Shown here piece by piece: positions 42,901-50,290 of a stretch of DNA of 64,000 nucleotides. The stretch is taken from NCBI GenBank assembly GCA_039180525.1, contig JBCDDF010000004.1, positions 82,392 through 146,391 of the forward strand. Direction: 5' to 3'. Position 1 is the first letter of the stretch; each line of letters starts with the position of its first letter. Under the pieces are notes generated by a model, which was not told the origin of the DNA, ran no database searches, and saw only the letters and a program-made list of their open reading frames with translations. A program made the position numbers and the translations under genes. Source of the DNA: Halovulum sp039180525. GTDB lineage: Bacteria > Pseudomonadota > Alphaproteobacteria > Rhodobacterales > Rhodobacteraceae.

Positions 42901-43281
42901 CAATTCCGGCAGCGAGATCGCCGGCATCTGGTCGGTGCCGCCGATCCGCAGGTCGTTCAGTGTCACCCCGGCGGCGTCGTCGCCCACGCCCAGGCGGAAT
43001 GCGACCGTGCCGACCTCGAAGCTATCCGCGCCCAGACGTCCGGCCACCCAATTCTGGATGCGCGGGTCCAGTTCGACGACGAGTTCGCGACCGTCCAGCA
43101 CCACCAGAAAGGCGATCATCGCGACCGCCAGAAAGGTCATTGCCTTGACGATGATCGAGCCGGTCTCTCGAAACATGAAGCCGAAAAAGCCGGCCAACGG
43201 CGCGGGTGTGTGCCGCCGCCGCGCGCCGCGGCGCACCGGCGTTGCCGCCCGAGCGTTCTGTCTGCCGCGCGGCCCCTTCAT
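39898..43281 (-). CDS. large AsmA/YhdP-like envelope protein (DUF3971-type)
   Basis: A 1127-residue protein with one membrane anchor near residues 46-62 and a long, mostly beta-strand periplasmic region. Repeated short segments such as LRLGAGTL, DLAGSRMAVP, VQGNYDMARGALQLDG and SPFYAVNGLIERLPGLGRLL are typical of AsmA-like/DUF3971 proteins, which in E. coli (YhdP, TamB, YdbH) help move phospholipids to the outer membrane. The basic N-terminal 30 residues precede the anchor; an alternative start is at 43176. It is translationally coupled to queA, though functionally unrelated. A divergent peroxiredoxin gene lies 145 bp away. Confidence 0.85.
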   Translation of the reverse strand: MKGPRGRQNARAATPVRRGARRRHTPAPLAGFFGFMFRETGSIIVKAMTFLAVAMIAFLVVLDGRELVVELDPRIQNWVAGRLGADSFEVGTVAFRLGVGDDAAGVTLNDLRIGGTDQMPAISLPELRTDFMVMEGLQGQLRPRNLTFTGIELTFTRTASGALDLAGNRQGTAPVRLFGGQTGTPVRTPDFGALLNISAQLDRVALLRDLESVDFTDVYARFFDERTGEVWVTHDARAELRRDPAGTSGSLNATLRQAGRTPLPVQVRFATTSGNGQTRYQISVEEAQPADLAEQIPVLDWLSLIDAPVSGTLAAVLDSEGALLSFSGQLRLGAGTLVPRDGIARKFNGAEAYFAFDPVEEVFRVTSLKIDSPYGTFASNGRVNVERTADGAGVRALVAQMHLSNVEVAPPDLPRQRLRFLAGAAVARVNFRPFSIDVGELSVRNGTTNAAISGRVAPHAGGWDVALDAYAHNVTTGRVLSFWPPDRARRLREWLETHIQAGMLTRADVFIRNDSTGPRFGLDFDFVDARARILPDFPLIVGGRGSGQLIDGRFDLVLDRGSSLGGLATGIDLAGSRMAVPDTRQRPARAEFALTGDGSLRAVLDLIDRAPLNLLTRAGQGTDLARGRGSVELALAFPLKRELKVADFEVETRADLRDVTSDVLAPGRVIAADTASLFATTSELRVDGAFTVDGVPVQAAYAARFGPDAPPAQVTGTLDVTPETLDGLGIPLPPGAIAGRGDGRFALQLPRDEPLAYQVDVDLAGAAVSIPALNWRKSPRAAGDLTVRGRFADPVEVDYFALDGPGLSLRGALDLSGGRLSGGRLSRLRLPPLIDAPVAWRTRPGTPTQVSIDGGRIDLRGGLPGAAGDGAGGGAGIDLALAPDEVIASESIRLTGLRGSLSTDGGTRGRFTAAVNGGAQIAGVIQSGGRVFIEAQDGGAVLRDAGVYPNARSGTLRLSVEPGGAGAPIQGVFSLRDTRIVNAPGVARLLADATIERGAEEMRRAGIPFDDAQGRYAIADDRVYISGGRAVGPSLGITVQGNYDMARGALQLDGVVSPFYAVNGLIERLPGLGRLLGGRPGEGILGANFSVRGTAQAPEISVNPLSLLAPGAARELFQSRAPGTPGG

Positions 43282-43426
43282 CCGTGATCCCTACTGCAAA
43301 GATGTCCCCCCACTTTATCGCTGTGCGGGGGCGAAAACCACTCACACTATCGGCAGTGTGCGCTTGTCCCAGTCTTGCTCTGCGCCATATGTCGCGCGGC
43401 TGCAATCGGATGTCAGGGGATCAGGA

Positions 43427-43912
43427 ATGAACAATACCGCGCCCAACGCCACACTGACCGCGGGGGACATGGCCCCGGAATTCTCTCTGCCCCGGGAAGA
43501 CGGCAGCGTGGTGGCATCGGCGGACCTCAGGGGCCGCGGCTTCGTGCTGTTCTTCTACCCCCGTGCGGACACCGCCGGCTGCACGAAAGAGGCGGTCGCC
43601 TTCACCGGGCTGATGGCGGATTTCGACAATGCCCGCGTGACCGTCCTTGGCATCTCCAAGGATACGGTGGCCAAACAGCAGAAATTCGCAACCAAGCACG
43701 GGCTGACCATGCCGCTTTTGTCCGACGCGGATAGCGATGTCAGCGAACGCTTCGGCACCTGGGTGGAAAAAAGCATGTACGGCAAGACGTATATGGGCAT
43801 CGAACGCGCCACGTTTCTGATCGATGCCGAAGGGCGGATTGCTCAGATCTGGCGCAAGGTGAAGGTGCCGGGCCATGCCGAGGCGGTGCTGGAGGTTGCA
43901 AAGGCCCTGTGA
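43427..43912 (+). CDS. bcp: peroxiredoxin, BCP/PrxQ type
   Basis: A 161-residue thioredoxin-fold peroxidase. FFYPRADTAGCTKEA contains the T-x-x-C motif with the peroxidatic cysteine near residue 50. The usual second cysteine five residues later (CTKEAC in classical BCP) is valine or alanine here, so this is a one-cysteine variant needing an external reductant. The ATG at 43427 has AGGGGA with a 6-nt spacer; a longer reading upstream is antisense to the AsmA-like gene. A CGGCGG-TAAT-CCGCCG hairpin at 43929-43944 follows and may be its terminator. Confidence 0.92.
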   Translation: MNNTAPNATLTAGDMAPEFSLPREDGSVVASADLRGRGFVLFFYPRADTAGCTKEAVAFTGLMADFDNARVTVLGISKDTVAKQQKFATKHGLTMPLLSDADSDVSERFGTWVEKSMYGKTYMGIERATFLIDAEGRIAQIWRKVKVPGHAEAVLEVAKAL

Positions 43913-43928
43913 AAAGATCCGCGCGTGC

Positions 43929-43944
43929 CGGCGGTAATCCGCCG
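43929..43944 (+). terminator. hairpin after the peroxiredoxin gene
   Basis: A perfect 6-bp stem, CGGCGG and CCGCCG, with a TAAT loop lies 16 nt downstream of the stop codon. There is no following T-run, so the terminator call is tentative. Confidence 0.45.
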
Positions 43945-44082
43945 AAACGCCAGAAAATCGCAATGCGTGCATGAGTCAGTGTTGCTTACCTGCCTCACTG
44001 CGCATAAACGATCTTAAAGGTTGGCGTATCAGGGCGGTCAACGCCCGATGAGACCGGCCGCAGGCAGTCAAGACGAGGGACC

Positions 44083-45465
44083 ATGACGGCGGAGACCCCC
44101 ACCGCGGCCGGCACCCCGGCGCACTCCCATGCGCCATCACAGCAAGATCCGGAAAAACAGCCTCATCCGGGGCTGCGCGTCCTCAGCATCGAAACCGCAT
44201 CAGGCGTGCGCAGCGTCCGCATGACGCGCCGGCATCAGGTTTGGCTGGGAATCGCCGCGGTGCTGTGCGTGGGCTGGACCGCGCTGGCCAGCGCCGGTTT
44301 TTTGGTCGCGACGCTGTCGGGGGAGCGCGACGTGGCCGATACGGCGATGGTCGAGGCCGCCTATCGCGACCGGATCGAAGATTTGCAGGCCGCGTTGGCC
44401 CAGGAAAAAGGGCTGCGCGCCGAGACGGGTGACCGGCTGCAGGCTGCGCTGGAGGAGTACACCGCCGAACACGCCGCTGCCGCCGCCGCCGCGACGGAGA
44501 TGCGCGAACTGGCCCGTGTCGCCGAGGAGATGCGCCTTAAGCTGGCGCGCGCGCTGACCGAGCGCGACGCCGCCACCGCCAAGGTGGAGGCGCTGGAGAC
44601 CGCGTTGGCCGCCCCCGAACAGCCGCCGACCGTGCCCGCCGCACCGGCGGCCGGAACCGGCCACGCGCAGACCCTGGCGGCGGTGACCGACGCGCTGCAA
44701 AGCGCGGTCCGGGAGCGTGACGCGCAACGCGAGTCGCTGATCCGGCTGGAAAACGAGTTGGCGGCTATGGATCTGCGGATGCAGATCGCGCAGGACCGTC
44801 AGGTTCGCATGGTGGCCAGTCTTGAGGACGCGGTCCAAACCTCTTTCGCGCCGCTTGAGGCGATGTTCGAGCGTGCCGGCCTGGACGTGGAAACGCTGAT
44901 CTCCGAGGTGCGCACGAGCTACACCGGTTTCGGCGGCCCCAATGGCGGCGAGCCGCTGGCGCTGGCGCGGCTTGGCAATCCGTCGCTGGATGCGCGGCTG
45001 TCGGATCTGATCGCCGATCTTGAGCGGATGGACACGATGCGCATCGCCGCGGCGCGCGTGCCCTACACCATGCCGGTGCGTGCCGCACACCGGTTCACCA
45101 GCGGCTTCGGGACCCGCCGCGATCCGCGCACCGGGGGGCGGCGCGCGCACAACGGCATCGATCTGGCCGGCCCGCGCGGCACGCCGATCCTGTCCACCGC
45201 CGACGGCTCTGTCGTCTTCGCGGGCCGTCAAAGCGGGTTCGGCAATCTGGTGCGCATCCGCCATGCGCACGGGTTCGAGACGCTCTACGCGCATCTCAAC
45301 AAAATCCATGTCAAGGTGGGAGACCGCATTGCCCGCGGCGATCATATCGGCGATATGGGAACCACGGGCCGCAGCACAGGCGTACATTTGCACTACGAAG
45401 TGCGCCTGCACGGCAAACCGGTCAACCCGATGATATATATCAAGGCGGCGAAAGATGTTTTCTAA
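44083..45465 (+). CDS. M23 (LytM) peptidase with coiled-coil, membrane-anchored
   Basis: A 460-residue envelope peptidase. A cytoplasmic N-terminus of about 45 residues leads to a membrane segment near 50-72, then alanine/glutamate-rich coiled-coil stretches from about 85 to 250. The C-terminal LytM domain has the zinc ligands of HNGIDLAG and the HLHYE motif intact, so it should cut peptidoglycan cross-links. It overlaps the bactofilin gene by 11 bp. Such M23-bactofilin pairs shape the cell wall locally in other alphaproteobacteria, which suggests a morphology role. The 170-bp upstream gap holds a GGGCG-CGCCC stem at 44032-44046. Confidence 0.93.
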   Translation: MTAETPTAAGTPAHSHAPSQQDPEKQPHPGLRVLSIETASGVRSVRMTRRHQVWLGIAAVLCVGWTALASAGFLVATLSGERDVADTAMVEAAYRDRIEDLQAALAQEKGLRAETGDRLQAALEEYTAEHAAAAAAATEMRELARVAEEMRLKLARALTERDAATAKVEALETALAAPEQPPTVPAAPAAGTGHAQTLAAVTDALQSAVRERDAQRESLIRLENELAAMDLRMQIAQDRQVRMVASLEDAVQTSFAPLEAMFERAGLDVETLISEVRTSYTGFGGPNGGEPLALARLGNPSLDARLSDLIADLERMDTMRIAAARVPYTMPVRAAHRFTSGFGTRRDPRTGGRRAHNGIDLAGPRGTPILSTADGSVVFAGRQSGFGNLVRIRHAHGFETLYAHLNKIHVKVGDRIARGDHIGDMGTTGRSTGVHLHYEVRLHGKPVNPMIYIKAAKDVF

Positions 45466-45955
45466 GAACAAACCGAACGACGCCCAGGAGGCGCCAGTGA
45501 CATCCAAACCCAGCAACGCGCCCAGCGCGCCCCCGGCATCCGGGTCGAGCGGCCCGGCCTCTTCGGCACCGGCGGCGAACAAGCCCAAGCCGTCGCCGTC
45601 CATTCTGTCCTCCGATCTGATGATCAACGGCCACGTCAAGACGACCGGCGACATCCAGATCGAGGGCACGGTCGAGGGCGACGTGCATGCGCATCTGCTG
45701 ACCGTGGGCGAAAACGCCATGGTCAAGGGAGAGATCGTGGCCGACGACGTGGTCGTCACCGGCCGCATCGTGGGGCGTGTGCGCGGGCTGAAAGTGCGCC
45801 TGACCTCCACCGCGCGGGTCGAGGGCGACATCGTCCACAAGACCATCGCGATCGAAAGCGGCGCCCATTTCGAAGGCTCCGTCCAGCGCCACGACGACCC
45901 GCTGAAGGGCGACGCGGGCGCGCCGAAAAAGCCGGTCACTGCATCGGCGGGATAG
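45455..45955 (+). CDS. bactofilin
   Basis: A 166-residue polymer-forming cytoskeletal protein. The first 48 residues are a disordered proline/alanine/serine-rich tail. The DUF583 beta-helix core begins near ILSSDLMINGHV and continues through repeats such as IQIEGTVEGDVHA and GEIVADDVVVTGRIVG. Another disordered tail follows at the C-terminus. Bactofilins form nucleotide-free filaments on the inner membrane and recruit wall enzymes. Overlap with the M23 gene indicates coordinated synthesis and probable physical partnership. Confidence 0.95.
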   Translation: MFSKNKPNDAQEAPVTSKPSNAPSAPPASGSSGPASSAPAANKPKPSPSILSSDLMINGHVKTTGDIQIEGTVEGDVHAHLLTVGENAMVKGEIVADDVVVTGRIVGRVRGLKVRLTSTARVEGDIVHKTIAIESGAHFEGSVQRHDDPLKGDAGAPKKPVTASAG

Positions 45956-45978
45956 ATCGGCCCTGCCGTTCGTCGAAA

Positions 45979-46052
45979 CGCGCGCCGGACCTGATCCGGG
46001 GCCTCATGTTTCCGTGCGGATCGAAGCGGCCCTGGGTCAAACCCGGGGCGCG
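45979..46052. repeat. interspersed palindromic repeat (REP-like), copy 2
   Basis: A 74-bp element very similar to the one at 21563-21635, with the same order of features: a CGCGC left end, a CCGGA-CTGA-TCCGG hairpin, GGCCTC, a spacer with CCGTGCGGA, and a CCCTGGGTCAAACCCGGGGCGCG right half. The right-hand stem has more mismatches. It sits between the convergent bactofilin and petR genes. Confidence 0.78.
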
Positions 46053-46145
46053 TTGCACTTGCCCGACAAAGCCGGAGTTGCTTGAGCGCCAGCACGCATC
46101 TTGCGGGGGACGGGCCGACACCAGGCGTCGCCCTTGTGTGTGCAC

Positions 46146-46856
46146 TCAGTCCGGCGCCAGCATATAGCCCGCCCCACGCACCGTCTGCAGATAGCGCGGC
46201 GCCTTGGGGTCGGCCTCGATCTTACGGCGCAGGCGGGTGATCTGCACATCCACCGCGCGTTCCTGTGCCTGCCCGTCATCCCGGCCCAGATCGGCCACCA
46301 ACTGGCCGCGGCTGATCGCCTCGTTCGGGCGGGCGGAGAAGATCCGCATCAGCGCGCTTTCGGTCGCGGTCAGGCGCACCATGTCCTGGCCGTGCCACAT
46401 CTCGCCCCGGGTCAGGTCGTATCGGATCTCGCCCATATGCAGGGTCTTGGGCGGTTCGTTGGTGATGTCGGGTTTCGGCACGCGGCGCAGGATGGCGTTT
46501 ATGCGCAGCAGCAGCTCGCGCGGCTCGAAGGGTTTGGGCAGATAGTCGTCGGCGCCCGCCTCCAACCCCTTGATGCGGTCGTCGCTGTCGCCCTTGGCGG
46601 TCAGCAGCAGCATCGGCGTGGCGATCGTGTCGCTGAGGTCGCGGGTCAGCGAAAACCCATCCTCCCCCGGCATCATCACGTCGATGACCAGCAGGTCAAA
46701 CTCCAACCCGTCCAGCAACTTGCGCGCATGTGCCGCGTCGCGCGCGGTGGTCACCCAATAGTCGTGGCGCGACAGGAATTTCTTCAGCAGATCGCGAATC
46801 CGCTCGTCGTCGTCGACCACAAGGATATGGGCATCCGCCTGAGGGGTGTCGGTCAT
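46146..46856 (-). CDS. petR: OmpR-type response regulator, PetR-like
   Basis: A 236-residue two-domain regulator. The receiver has the acidic pocket VVDDDERIR, the phosphoacceptor Asp59 in VIDVMMPG, the conserved threonine in LTAKGD and Lys108 in LPKPF. The C-terminal winged-helix DNA-binding domain runs from about 137 to the end and includes RAVDVQITRLRRKIE and TVRGAGYML. No histidine kinase gene is next to it. It overlaps the MarR-type gene upstream, an arrangement known as petP-petR in Rhodobacter capsulatus, where petR is needed for cytochrome bc1-dependent growth. The name is by resemblance and order. Confidence 0.85.
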   Translation of the reverse strand: MTDTPQADAHILVVDDDERIRDLLKKFLSRHDYWVTTARDAAHARKLLDGLEFDLLVIDVMMPGEDGFSLTRDLSDTIATPMLLLTAKGDSDDRIKGLEAGADDYLPKPFEPRELLLRINAILRRVPKPDITNEPPKTLHMGEIRYDLTRGEMWHGQDMVRLTATESALMRIFSARPNEAISRGQLVADLGRDDGQAQERAVDVQITRLRRKIEADPKAPRYLQTVRGAGYMLAPD

Positions 46857-47359
46857 TCCCTGGTCTCCAAGAGCCGGCCCATGCGGGTCCGCATCTCGGG
46901 ATCTATAATCTGCTCAAGCACGGTGCGAAAGCCTTGGACCGCTTCGGGCCCGGCTTGGGAATAGGCCTGCCGCATGCGCGCCCGCTGCGCGGCACTCAAT
47001 TCGCTTTCCAACGCTTGGCCGGTCTGGGTAAGTGACAGGTTGCGTTCGCGCCGGTCGCGCTGTCCGACCTGGCTGTCCACAAGCCCGTCTTCGACCAGTT
47101 GCCGCAGCACCCGGTTCAGCGATTGCTTGGTGACGCCGAGGATATCGAGCAGCGCGTTGACCGTAAGCCCCGGGCGGCGGGCGATGAAATGCAGTGCCCG
47201 GTGATGCGCCCGCCCATAGCCGCGTTCGGCCAGGATGCGGTCGGGATCGGCGGTGAAGCCGCGATAGGCGAAGAACATTAGTTCGATGCCCTGGCGCAGC
47301 TGTTCGTCGGTCAGGAACAGCAATTGTTCGCCAGTGGGTTTGGGGCGGGGCGGTTGCAT
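46853..47359 (-). CDS. petP: MarR-family regulator, PetP-like
   Basis: A 168-residue winged-helix regulator of the MarR family. GRAHHRALHFIARRPGL leads into the recognition region NALLDILGVTKQSLNRVL, and the wing carries QRDRRERNLSLT. Its ATG at 47359 faces the aminotransferase gene across a 141-bp AT-rich gap. The gene overlaps petR by 4 bp. In Rhodobacter capsulatus the equivalent petP-petR pair precedes the cytochrome bc1 genes; here the neighbour is a bactofilin gene instead. A ligand is not known. Confidence 0.87.
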   Translation of the reverse strand: MQPPRPKPTGEQLLFLTDEQLRQGIELMFFAYRGFTADPDRILAERGYGRAHHRALHFIARRPGLTVNALLDILGVTKQSLNRVLRQLVEDGLVDSQVGQRDRRERNLSLTQTGQALESELSAAQRARMRQAYSQAGPEAVQGFRTVLEQIIDPEMRTRMGRLLETRE

Positions 47360-47391
47360 TTCGACCTCTGCGTTACGCTGCCAAATTTTAT

Positions 47392-47430
47392 GTCAGCTTT
47401 GTTGACTTTCCAAGAGGCGAATGTTAGCGA
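47392..47430. promoter_or_regulatory. divergent petP/ilvE control region
   Basis: TTGACT at 47402-47407 and TAGCGA at 47425-47430 are spaced 17 nt and could drive ilvE. The -35 overlaps a short inverted repeat, GTCA-7 nt-TGAC at 47392-47406, a possible binding site for the MarR-type PetP. The whole gap (47360-47500) is noticeably AT-richer than the genes around it. Confidence 0.4.
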
Positions 47431-47500
47431 TTCCCCATCGAAACGAAATAATCTGTCTTTTGCGCTTCTGACGGCGCAATTTATTGGCTTGGAGGGCGCA

Positions 47501-48373
47501 ATGGCTGGCGCGTATGACGACCGGGACGGCGTGATATGGATGGATGGCGAAATGCAGCCCTGGCGTTCGGCCCAGGTGCATATCCTGACCCATGCGATGC
47601 ATTACGGATCGTCGGTGTTCGAGGGCGAGCGCGCCTATGGCGGCAAGATCTTCAAAAGCCGCGAACACTCCGAACGGCTGATCTTTTCCGGCAACGAGAT
47701 CGATGTGCCGGTGCCCTATTCGGTCGATGAAATCGAAACCGCGAAGCAAACGGCGCTGAAAGCCTCCGGCCTGCAGGACGCCTATGTTCGCGCGGTCGCC
47801 TGGCGGGGTTCGGGCACAGATATGGGCGTGTCCTCTGCCGCCAACCGGGTGCGTATGGCGGTCGCCGTCTGGCCCTGGGGTGCCTATTACGGCGATGCCA
47901 AGATGAAGGGCGCAAAGCTGGACATCTCTGCCTGGAAACGCCCGAGCCCCGAGACCATTCCCTGTTTCGCAAAGGCGGCGGGGCTTTACATGATCTGCAC
48001 CATGTCCAAACACGCGGCCGAGGCGAAGGGCTGTTCGGATGCGCTGATGATGGATTACCGCGGCTATGTCGCCGAAGCGACCGGGGCCAACGTCTTTTTC
48101 GTCAAGGACGGGGTCGTGCACACGCCGACGCCCGATTGCTTTCTGAACGGGCTGACCCGGCAGACGGTGATCGGCCTTTTGAAGGATCGTCAGGTGCCGG
48201 TGATCGAGCGTCATATCGAGCCGCAGGAGATGGAAAGCTTCGAACAGTGCTGGCTGACCGGCACCGCAGCCGAGGTGACGCCGGTGGGCAAGATCGGCGA
48301 CTATAATTTCGAGGTCGGCGCGCTAACCCGCACCATCGCCGAAGACTACGAAAAGCACGTCCGGGCGGCATGA
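47501..48373 (+). CDS. ilvE: branched-chain amino acid aminotransferase
   Basis: A 290-residue fold-type IV PLP enzyme. ILTHAMHYGSSVFEGERAY starts the core, KAAGLYMICTMSKHAAEAKG contains the PLP-binding lysine region, and ATGANVFFVKDG with TPTPDCFLNGLTRQTVI completes the family signature. It transfers amino groups to leucine, isoleucine and valine oxo-acids. The ATG at 47501 has GGAGG 5 nt upstream; longer readings run into the promoter region. Its stop overlaps the downstream kinase-like gene (ATGA). Confidence 0.94.
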   Translation: MAGAYDDRDGVIWMDGEMQPWRSAQVHILTHAMHYGSSVFEGERAYGGKIFKSREHSERLIFSGNEIDVPVPYSVDEIETAKQTALKASGLQDAYVRAVAWRGSGTDMGVSSAANRVRMAVAVWPWGAYYGDAKMKGAKLDISAWKRPSPETIPCFAKAAGLYMICTMSKHAAEAKGCSDALMMDYRGYVAEATGANVFFVKDGVVHTPTPDCFLNGLTRQTVIGLLKDRQVPVIERHIEPQEMESFEQCWLTGTAAEVTPVGKIGDYNFEVGALTRTIAEDYEKHVRAA

Positions 48374-48999
48374 GCGCCGGCCTGGCCGCCGACCTGGCGG
48401 CGCTGGTCCCCGCCGCGGGTCCGCGGTTCCTGCTGGGTCTGGCTGGCGCGCCGGCAAGCGGCAAATCCACCCTTGCCGCGGAGCTGGCCGGGGCGATCCC
48501 ACGCGCGCAGGCGATGTCGATGGACGGGTTTCACCTGGATGACGGCATTTTGGAGGCGCGTGGCCACCGCGCGCGCAAGGGCGCGCCGCACACTTTTGAC
48601 GTGGCGGGGTTCTGTGCGCTGCTGCGGCGGCTGCGCGTCGAGGATCAGCTCTATGCACCCGCGTTCGACCGCGATCTGGAGGTGTCCCGCGCAGGGGCGG
48701 TGGAAATTGCGGCCGACACGCGCCTGGTGATCGTGGAGGGCAACTACCTTTTGCACGATACCGGCGGGTGGGAGGCGGTGCGCGGGCTGCTCGACCTCTG
48801 TTGGTTTCTGGATGTCCCCGAGGCCGATCTGATCGCCCGGTTAGAGGCGCGCTGGGCGCACCATGGCAAATCGGTCCAGGCGGCGCGGCATTGGATCGAA
48901 AGCAACGATCTGCCCAATATCCGTACGGTCGCCGGTGCGGGCGCCCGCGCCGACCGGGTGCTGTCGTTAACCGAACGCGTCGATCGGTCTGTGCGTTAA
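48370..48999 (+). CDS. P-loop nucleoside/pantothenate kinase-like protein
   Basis: A 209-residue P-loop kinase resembling the uridine kinase/pantothenate kinase/FrcK group. Walker A is GAPASGKST near 27-35, SMDGFHLDD supplies the catalytic acidic residues, RKGAPHTFDV follows, and VIVEGNYLL matches the Walker B-like strand. The RWAHHGKS region is the lid. Members phosphorylate sugars, nucleosides or pantothenate, and some serve as fructose kinases. It is coupled to ilvE by an ATGA overlap, which gives no clue to substrate. Confidence 0.85.
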   Translation: MSAGLAADLAALVPAAGPRFLLGLAGAPASGKSTLAAELAGAIPRAQAMSMDGFHLDDGILEARGHRARKGAPHTFDVAGFCALLRRLRVEDQLYAPAFDRDLEVSRAGAVEIAADTRLVIVEGNYLLHDTGGWEAVRGLLDLCWFLDVPEADLIARLEARWAHHGKSVQAARHWIESNDLPNIRTVAGAGARADRVLSLTERVDRSVR

Positions 49000-49030
49000 C
49001 CGCGCCTTTGCATCCCCTGCGCTAGCTGCG

Positions 49031-50290
49031 ATGCGGTTGACAGTGGAGCATGCGGGTATGGGTCAGCTTGGCCAATTCATAAGTGACGGGGATGCGGGCG
49101 GCGAAGATCTGGTGGATCGTGCCCTGCGCACCGTGCGCAGCTATCTGCAGATGGAGGTCGCCTATCTGTCCGAGTTCGTCGACAACACTATGGTGATCCG
49201 CGCCGTCGATGCCCCGGGGTTCGAGGCTATCGCCCATCCCGGCGCGGCCTTCGACCGCGATTACACCTATTGCAACAAGATCTGCGCCGGCGACCTGCCG
49301 GAGGTGATCCCCGATACCGGCCGCGATCCTCTGGCCGCGACCCTGCCGATCACCAGGGACATTCCCATCGGCAGCCATATCAGCCTGCCGATCCGCCGCG
49401 CGGATGGCAGCATCTATGGCATGCTCTGCTGCCTTAGCCGCGATCCGCACCCGTCGCTGAACGATCGCGACCTGGAGATGATGCGCGCCTTTGCCGACAT
49501 CTCTGCCACGCAGGTCAATGACAGCATCGCCCGCCGCGTGCGGCTGGAAACGCTACAGGACCGCATCGACGGGGCCTTGCGCGAAAGACGCTTCGACATC
49601 GCCTTTCAGCCCATCTGCAACCTGGCCGACAGCTTCGTCAGCGGGTTCGAGGCGCTGAGCCGGTTCCGATCCGATCCCTATCGGCCGCCCAATTTGTGGT
49701 TCGCCGAAGCCGAAGAGATCGGCCGCGGACAGGAACTGGAGCTTGCCGTGATCGAACAGGCCCTTGCGGCATTGCCGGATCTGCCGGCGCACACCTATCT
49801 GTCGGTCGACGCTTCCGCCGATACGGTCGCATCGGGCGCGCTGTTGCGGCGGCTGACCGGCGTGGCGGCAGAGCGGCTGGTGGTGGAGATCACCGAGCAT
49901 GCCGAGATTACCGATATCGCGGCATTGCAGGCCGCGATGGCCGCGCTGAGGATCAAGGGCGCGCGCATCGCCATCGACGATTGTGGCGCGGGATATTCCG
50001 GGCTGCAGCAAGTGGTCCGGCTGCGTCCCGATATCATCAAACTCGATATCTCCCTGACCGCCGGCATCGACGAAGACCGTGCCCTGCGGTCGTTGGCCGC
50101 CGCGATGGTGCATTATGCCGGCGAAACCGACGCCGTAATCGTCGCCGAGGGAATCGAGACCGAGGGAGAGTTGCGCACGCTGCGATCCTTGGGGATCCAC
50201 AAAGGTCAGGGCTATCTGTTGGGGCGGCCGCAGTTGCTGGACCGCGCCCTGGAAGGAATGGAGGACGCAAAACGCATGGGTGCGGCCTGA
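49031..50290 (+). CDS. GAF-EAL protein, putative c-di-GMP phosphodiesterase
   Basis: A 419-residue protein with a GAF sensor domain (about 22-168) and an EAL domain (about 180-412). EAL residues are mostly intact: FEALSRF with Glu207, Glu286 in EITEH, Asp316-Asp317, Lys337, and Glu373 in AEGIETEGE. The metal-binding asparagine of the usual SVNAS motif is aspartate (SVDAS, Asp260), which could alter or reduce activity. No membrane segment is present. The start may be the ATG at 49031 or one nine codons later with GGAG upstream. Confidence 0.9.
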   Translation: MRLTVEHAGMGQLGQFISDGDAGGEDLVDRALRTVRSYLQMEVAYLSEFVDNTMVIRAVDAPGFEAIAHPGAAFDRDYTYCNKICAGDLPEVIPDTGRDPLAATLPITRDIPIGSHISLPIRRADGSIYGMLCCLSRDPHPSLNDRDLEMMRAFADISATQVNDSIARRVRLETLQDRIDGALRERRFDIAFQPICNLADSFVSGFEALSRFRSDPYRPPNLWFAEAEEIGRGQELELAVIEQALAALPDLPAHTYLSVDASADTVASGALLRRLTGVAAERLVVEITEHAEITDIAALQAAMAALRIKGARIAIDDCGAGYSGLQQVVRLRPDIIKLDISLTAGIDEDRALRSLAAAMVHYAGETDAVIVAEGIETEGELRTLRSLGIHKGQGYLLGRPQLLDRALEGMEDAKRMGAA

